Below the pieces are notes generated by a model. The model worked only from the letters and a program-made list of their open reading frames with translations. It did no database searches and was not told the origin of the DNA. This document shows, in pieces, positions 59,610 through 64,000 of a DNA stretch of 64,000 nt. The first letter of the stretch is position 1. Every line of letters begins with the position of its first letter. The stretch comes from Myxococcales bacterium (GTDB lineage: Bacteria; Myxococcota_A; Bradymonadia; Bradymonadales; GCA-2716585): NCBI GenBank assembly GCA_002716585.1, contig PBBL01000011.1:89211-153210 (forward strand). The letters run 5' to 3'. Both the position numbers and the translations under genes were made by a program.

Positions 59610-60014
59610 TCAGCGCTTGGAGAACTGGTAGCGAGCGCGGGCGCCCTTCTGACCGTACTTCTTCCGCTCCTTGATGCGAGGATCGCGGGTGAGGAAGCCA
59701 GCCTTCTTGAGGGCGGGGCGCAGCTCGGGGTCGAACGCGAGGAGGGCGCGGCTGAGGCCGTGGCGCACCGCCTCGGACTGACCCGACTTGCCGCCACCGC
59801 GGACGTTGCAGATGATGTCGAACTGCCCGAGCATCTCGATCAGCTCGAGCGGCTGACGGACGATCATCATCAGGGTGGGGCGGTTGAAGAAGTCCATGCC
59901 CTCCTGCCCGTTGATGGTGATCTGACCTTCGCCGTCGGTTCGGGGACGAAGATAAACGCGGGCGACGGCCGACTTACGGCGACCCGTGCCTTGGAACTGT
60001 GTGAGCGTAGTCAT
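59610..60014 (-). CDS. rpsI: 30S ribosomal protein S9
   Basis: 134 residues from the ATG of [20 protein letters not shown]; a GTG 13 codons upstream is open but unlike the family. The conserved [27 protein letters not shown] and the C-terminal [11 protein letters not shown], which reaches the P-site tRNA, are present. It follows rplM on the same strand, the usual L13-S9 operon. Confidence 0.96.
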   Translation of the reverse strand: MTTLTQFQGTGRRKSAVARVYLRPRTDGEGQITINGQEGMDFFNRPTLMMIVRQPLELIEMLGQFDIICNVRGGGKSGQSEAVRHGLSRALLAFDPELRPALKKAGFLTRDPRIKERKKYGQKGARARYQFSKR

Positions 60015-60169
60015 ATCGAACAACTCGACCAGGAGGTTGTCGCGTCGGCTCACCCGGAGGCGGTCGGCGAGGAGCCAACGCGCCAGGAGGTGAACTCGCG
60101 CCAGTGAATATCAGAGACGCCGCCAGGCGAGCCCGTGAACGCTCACGGAGCCGCAGACGACGTGACGCA

Positions 60170-60598
60170 TCAAACTTCGAGAGGCTTCGGCTGCTGAGCC
60201 GTGTGGGGGTGCTCCGAGCCAGCGTAGACCTTGAGCTTCTTGATCATCTGGCGACCGAGGGGCCCCTTGGGGAGCATGCCGCGCACCGCCGCGGTGATCA
60301 CCGCCTCGGGCTTGCGCTGGAGCTGCTTCTCGGCGGTGATCTCACGGATCCCGCCCGGGTAGCCGCTGTGACGGTAGTACGTCTTCTGGCTGAGCTTGTT
60401 GCCCGTGAAGACGACCTTGTCGGCGTTGATGAGGATCACGAAGTCGCCCGTGTCCACGTGGGGCGTGTAGATCGGCTTGTGCTTGCCACGCAGCACGCTC
60501 GCGATCTTCGTCGCCGCGCGGCCCACGGTCTTGCCTTCGAGGTCGATCACGTGCCAGGCCCGCTCAACTTCATTGTGCTTCGCAGAAAAAGTCTTCAT
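60170..60598 (-). CDS. rplM: 50S ribosomal protein L13
   Basis: 142 residues, normal length. Conserved [50 protein letters not shown] and [11 protein letters not shown] are visible. GAAGAGA precedes the ATG. It is first in the rplM-rpsI operon; 155 bases separate its stop from the S9 start. Confidence 0.96.
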   Translation of the reverse strand: MKTFSAKHNEVERAWHVIDLEGKTVGRAATKIASVLRGKHKPIYTPHVDTGDFVILINADKVVFTGNKLSQKTYYRHSGYPGGIREITAEKQLQRKPEAVITAAVRGMLPKGPLGRQMIKKLKVYAGSEHPHTAQQPKPLEV

Positions 60599-60869
60599 GG
60601 TCTCTTCATCCCAACCATTTTATCTGATCTTCGAACGAGCAGGTGGTCATCCAGCCATGCAGCGCGCCACCTCGGCCCGATCGATGTGATCGCGGTCGAT
60701 CACCCGTACATCAACGACATGTCGGTCGCGTCCCGACCCATTCGGGCCTGGACTCCCCCGATCGGGGGCGCTTTGACTTACCTGAACTCCTCACCAGAGT
60801 CAAGGACTTGATGCCCGATTGGCGAGGGCAGGACAGCGCGGCCAACCCACCCAGGGGGCTCACCCAAGC

Positions 60870-60905
60870 AAAAAGCCCCTGGCTCGTTGGAGCCAGGGGC
60901 TTTTT
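60870..60905. terminator. bidirectional rho-independent terminator
   Basis: A perfect 16-bp stem (AAAAAGCCCCTGGCTC and its complement) closes a 4-base GTTG loop and has A5/T5 on both ends. It lies 46 bases past the stop of the repeat lipoprotein on the minus strand. The rest of 60599-60950 holds no gene and should include the rplM promoter; a TAAAAT -10-like hexamer is present near the rplM start. Confidence 0.85.
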
Positions 60906-60950
60906 GTGTTCACTCAACCGGCTGACCGAGGTCAGCAGGTCTCAGGTCGA

Positions 60951-62291
60951 TCACTCGCCGGGGGTGGGGCCGGACAGGGTCGCGCCCTGGGCCTCGAGGC
61001 GGATGAAGACGCTGATGGAGTCGGCGGTGCCGTCGCCGCTGAGGTCGATGTCGGCCTGACCGGAGACGATCGGCACGGCGAGGCGGCAGGCGTTGGCGAT
61101 GGTGCTGCAGATCTCGGCGTCGCCGGAGCAGGAGCCGGCGGGGGTGCCGGTGCAGCTGAAGGAGGCGCCCGAGCCGGTGATCAGGTCACCGTCCAGCTCC
61201 AGGCAGGCGCAGGAGTCGGAGGCGAGGTAGCCGTTGAGGGCGTCGATGATGGCGCTCAAGGGCACCGCGCCGGACAGCTCGCCGTTGGCGAGGGCCACGC
61301 CGCTGCCGTCGGCGGAGGCGTCCGCCATGATCTGGGCGCTATCCACGAGCAGCTCGATGGGAATGTCGGCGAGGTTGAGCGCGAAGGCGAACTGGGCCGG
61401 GCCAGCGCTCAGGGCGCCGCCGCTGATCTCCGCGCCGTTGAACTCGATCTGCGGGTTGCCGGTGCCGTCCATGAAGCTGGCGAGATCGGCGGTGTACACA
61501 CCATCGGCCTCGGTGGCGCTCATGGAGAAGACGTGGATGGTCAGGTCGCTGGCGTCGCTGATGCTGGCGACGTCGAGGTCGGGCCAGGCCATACCGAGCG
61601 CGAGGTCGCCGTCGGCGATCGCGCCAGCCAGCTCGGCGTTGATGTCCACGTCGCCGAGCAGGCTGCCCAGCTGGTTGAGGAGGTTGCCCAGCGCGTTGTC
61701 GGGCGAGCCGTCGCCGTCGAGGTCGGCGCCAACGGAGCCGTCGGTCTCCAGCGCGATGCTGTTGATGAACGAGGCCGGGGTCCCCTCGTAGGGGTAATCG
61801 TCGGCGGAGGCGACCATGCAGTCACCGTCCATGCACATGGCGTCGCCCCAGCAATCGTCGTCCGTCTCGCACTCGGCCGCGGGCTCGCCGCAGTCCTCGG
61901 AGCAGCTCGCGGGGGTCTCCGCGCCGTTGCACTCGCCGTCGCCGCAGGTCGGACTGGCTTCGCAGTCCTCAGCGCAGGTGTCCGCCGTCTCATCGCCGTT
62001 GCACTCGCCGTCGCCGCACATCGGACCGGTGGTCGTGTTGCTCGACGTCGTGTTGCTCGACGTCGTGTTGCTCGACGTCGTGTTGCTCGACGTCGTGTTG
62101 CTCGACGTCGTGTTGCTCGACGTCATGTTGCTCGTGCTGTTCGACGTGCTGTTGCTGGTGCTGTTGGACGTGCTGTTGCTCGTCTCGCTACCGCCGCCGC
62201 TGCTGTCGTCGTCTCCACAGCCGACAGCGAACGTGCCGAGCGCCAGGAAGGCGGAGAGGGCCAGGATGAAGGTCTTACGTCTGTGCATCAT
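60951..62291 (-). CDS. Cys-rich surface lipoprotein with Asn/Thr/Ser repeat linker
   Basis: 446 residues; GGGAG precedes the ATG. A signal peptide ends in lipobox AVGC. A Ser/Asn/Thr linker of about 60 residues is encoded by tandem DNA repeats. Two CGDGECNG-E-...C-EDC modules follow; this Cys-rich calcium-like repeat is common in surface proteins of Myxococcota. An acidic Asp/Ala/Gly-rich domain with DxDGDGSPD and LSGDGTADS, both EF-hand-like or dockerin-type calcium loops, fills the rest. It is presumably on the cell surface. Its function is unknown. It is divergent from dnaE. Confidence 0.87.
   Translation of the reverse strand: MMHRRKTFILALSAFLALGTFAVGCGDDDSSGGGSETSNSTSNSTSNSTSNSTSNMTSSNTTSSNTTSSNTTSSNTTSSNTTSSNTTTGPMCGDGECNGDETADTCAEDCEASPTCGDGECNGAETPASCSEDCGEPAAECETDDDCWGDAMCMDGDCMVASADDYPYEGTPASFINSIALETDGSVGADLDGDGSPDNALGNLLNQLGSLLGDVDINAELAGAIADGDLALGMAWPDLDVASISDASDLTIHVFSMSATEADGVYTADLASFMDGTGNPQIEFNGAEISGGALSAGPAQFAFALNLADIPIELLVDSAQIMADASADGSGVALANGELSGAVPLSAIIDALNGYLASDSCACLELDGDLITGSGASFSCTGTPAGSCSGDAEICSTIANACRLAVPIVSGQADIDLSGDGTADSISVFIRLEAQGATLSGPTPGE
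62041..62130. repeat. 15-bp tandem repeat, six copies
   Basis: The unit CTCGACGTCGTGTTG is repeated six times, five exact and the last with one change. It encodes SSNTT units in the linker of the lipoprotein on the minus strand. Diverged copies continue to about 62190 and encode TSNS units. Confidence 0.95.
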
Positions 62292-62640
62292 TGTGCTCCC
62301 TGATTTCGTTCCATTGGATAGAAGGTGTCTCTCAACTCTCCTCCGACAGCCTGCCTACGGACAGGTTGTGCGGTGAATGCTTGACACAACGTGGTCCGAG
62401 CCCTGGCAAGCTAACAAAAGCCCCCCGCACAAGCAAGATCTTGATACTACATCTGTTTACACCATGTAACCCATTGAAATGACCGAACTTGTGCAACAAA
62501 CAACTCCATCCGGGGGTCCCTCACCCCAGAAGAGGCGCCCCAAAATTGAGCCGCTGTTCAGTCCTTGACCGCACAGGCCGGTCTGGCATACTGAACAGCC
62601 GTCAGCGCACTGGCCGACGTCAACCAGCACCGAGGGTCTC
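62292..62640. other. AT-richer divergent region before dnaE
   Basis: 349 bases without a gene, between the repeat lipoprotein (minus) and dnaE (plus). The stretch near 62440-62500 is the most AT-rich of the neighbourhood and probably holds the lipoprotein promoter. The dnaE promoter and an inverted repeat lie at its right end. Confidence 0.5.
62553..62599 (+). promoter_or_regulatory. dnaE promoter framed by a 10-bp inverted repeat
   Basis: TTGACC (62565-62570) and CATACT (62587-62592) are 16 bases apart, and TGG before the -10 gives an extended -10. GCTGTTCAGT (62553-62562) and its exact complement ACTGAACAGC (62590-62599) frame the promoter with 27 bases between. The half-site GTTCAG resembles the half-site reported for the Myxococcus LexA box, but the spacing here is unlike a standard operator. 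Confidence 0.5.
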
Positions 62641-64000
62641 ATGTCGGAGCGTTCATTCGTTCACCTCCACGTCCACACCCAATACAGCCTCCTCGACGGC
62701 GCGATCCGCATCAAGGAGCTCTTTCAACGCTGTACCGAACTCGGCATGCCCGCCGTGGCCATGACCGATCACGGCAACATGTACGGCGCCGTCGACTTCC
62801 AGAAGGCCGCCAAGAAGAGCGGGGTCAAGCCGATCATCGGCTGCGAGCTCTACCTCACCGACGGCGACCACCAGACCAGCGAGGAGCGCAAGTCCTACCA
62901 CCTCACGCTGCTCGCGAAGAACCTCGCCGGCTACCGCAACCTCATGTACATCGTCTCGATGGCGTGGCTCAACGGGCGACACCCTCAGACGGGGATCCCG
63001 CGCGCCGACCTGGCGCTGCTCGCCGAACGCTCCGAGGGGCTGATCTGCCTCACCGGCGACATGGCCGGGCAGATCAACCAGGCGCTGCTGCGCGACAAGT
63101 ACGACGAGGCCCGCGAGGTGCTCGCCCGCTACCAGGAGATCTTCCCCGCCGATCACCTCTACCTGGAGGTGATCGACGCCGAGATGAGCGAGTTCAAGAA
63201 GGTCCGCGAGGGGCTGATCCGCCTCTCGCGCGAGACCGGCGTCCCGCTGGTCGCCACCAACGACTGCCACTACCTGGAGCAGCAGGACGCCCTCGCCCAC
63301 GCGATCCTCATGTGCATCCAGCTCGGCAAGTCCGTTGACCCCAAGCAGGTCCTCACACACGGCCTCGACAGCCTCTACCTCCGCTCCGCCGATGAGATGT
63401 GGGAGGCGTTCGCCGACATCCCCGAGGCCTGCGAGAACACCCTCAAGATCGCCGACATGATCGATCTCACCATCCCCCTCGGTGAGATCTACCTCCCCCG
63501 CTACGAGGTCCCCGAGGACTTCATCGCCTCCTTCAAGGCCTCGGGCGGTGACCTCGACGACGCCAAGGCGCTGCTCGACGCCTACTTCAAGCACGTCTCC
63601 GAGGAGGGGCTGGAGGCCCGCTTCAAGGCGTTCCGCGAGTACAACATCGAGTTCGATGAAGCCGTCTACCGCGATCGCCTCGAAGAGGAGATCGGCATCA
63701 TCCAGCACATGGACTTCAGCGGCTACTTCCTCATCGTCTGGGACTTCATCAACTACGCCAAGAGCATCGGCGTCCCGGTCGGCCCCGGCCGCGGCTCCGG
63801 CGCGGGCTCGCTCGTCGCCTACTCGCTCCAGATCACCAACCTCGATCCACTCCAGTACGACCTCCTCTTCGAGCGCTTCCTCAACCCCGAGCGCGTCTCG
63901 ATGCCGGACTTCGACATCGACTTCTGCCAGGAGCGGCGGGACGAGGTGATCGGCTACGTCCAGAACCGCTACGGCGAGGACAAGGTCGCCCAGATCATCA
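62641..64000 (+). CDS. dnaE: DNA polymerase III alpha subunit (5' part)
   Basis: The frame is open to the window edge, giving 453 residues of an expected 1,100-1,200, so it is cut by the window and not truncated in nature. DnaE is the replicative polymerase. The PHP domain has [13 protein letters not shown] and [11 protein letters not shown]. The palm shows [14 protein letters not shown] and the catalytic Asp pair in MPDFDIDF. The start is supported by GAGGG upstream. Whether it is the main DnaE or another copy cannot be told, since the tau-binding C-terminus lies outside. Confidence 0.95.
   Translation, partial: MSERSFVHLHVHTQYSLLDGAIRIKELFQRCTELGMPAVAMTDHGNMYGAVDFQKAAKKSGVKPIIGCELYLTDGDHQTSEERKSYHLTLLAKNLAGYRNLMYIVSMAWLNGRHPQTGIPRADLALLAERSEGLICLTGDMAGQINQALLRDKYDEAREVLARYQEIFPADHLYLEVIDAEMSEFKKVREGLIRLSRETGVPLVATNDCHYLEQQDALAHAILMCIQLGKSVDPKQVLTHGLDSLYLRSADEMWEAFADIPEACENTLKIADMIDLTIPLGEIYLPRYEVPEDFIASFKASGGDLDDAKALLDAYFKHVSEEGLEARFKAFREYNIEFDEAVYRDRLEEEIGIIQHMDFSGYFLIVWDFINYAKSIGVPVGPGRGSGAGSLVAYSLQITNLDPLQYDLLFERFLNPERVSMPDFDIDFCQERRDEVIGYVQNRYGEDKVAQII

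Overview
The window is GC-rich, gene-dense bacterial chromosome. Six Hanks-type Ser/Thr kinases, many lipoproteins, tetratricopeptide and Sel1 repeats, a flagellar FliS gene, a sigma54-type activator fused to a kinase, and Cys-rich 'CGDGECNG' surface-lipoprotein repeats point to a Gram-negative predatory or social lineage. Myxococcota (possibly Bradymonadia) is my best guess from content; no rRNA or marker comparison was possible. I saw no tRNA, rRNA, CRISPR array, insertion sequence or prophage, so this looks like core-type chromosome with lineage-specific signalling genes.

Layout. 1-5.6 kb: a zinc-ribbon Ser/Thr kinase, a zinc-ribbon/YbjN-like protein and an M61-like lipoprotein whose catalytic residues are lost. 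5.6-7.5 kb (minus): a polyamine cluster speD-pdaD-speE. 8.0-13.3 kb: a coupled three-gene operon of membrane adenylate cyclase, Ser/Thr kinase with a receiver-like tail, and a LysM-FecR-barrel envelope protein. 13.3-21.5 kb (minus): bacterial alpha-2-macroglobulin and PBP1C. 21.8-25.8 kb: a tail-anchored TPR protein, a beta-CASP metallo-beta-lactamase nuclease and an unknown 296-residue protein. 25.8-31.98 kb: an O-antigen-ligase-like/TPR protein with a small lipoprotein, a third kinase, a UlaG-like hydrolase and an FGE-domain lipoprotein. 32-37.8 kb: chorismate mutase/prephenate dehydrogenase, two NAD(P)-binding epimerase-like proteins, a 2-oxoacid dehydrogenase E2 and a fourth kinase. 37.8-43.2 kb: small hypotheticals, a structured non-coding stretch, tcdA, a crotonase and a UbiB-type kinase. 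43.2-49.9 kb (minus): a kinase carrying ten Cys-paired Sel1 units, gshB, eno, a degenerate MPN-domain protein and an unknown membrane protein. 50.1-52.5 kb: fliS, a FliT-like gene, an unknown gene and a PilZ protein. 52.5-59.6 kb: an ECF sigma factor and lipoprotein, divergent from a 1,689-residue kinase-STAND-TPR-GAF-sigma54-Fis fusion. 59.6-64 kb: rplM-rpsI, a repeat-bearing lipoprotein and the 5' part of dnaE.

How the genes fit together. Signal transduction dominates: the kinases are paired with zinc ribbons, periplasmic Sel1 sensors, a cyclase, a receiver-like domain or a sigma54 activator, so several look like one-protein signalling devices. Envelope genes (PBP1C/A2M, LysM-FecR, FGE and other lipoproteins, polymer ligase) are the likely targets or inputs. 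Housekeeping genes (eno, gshB, tyrA, tcdA, rplM/rpsI, dnaE, spermidine synthesis) are interleaved. Starts were chosen by ribosome-binding site and family length; many reading frames could extend further 5', and this is noted per gene. Residue-level claims are by-eye alignments to remembered family patterns, not searches.
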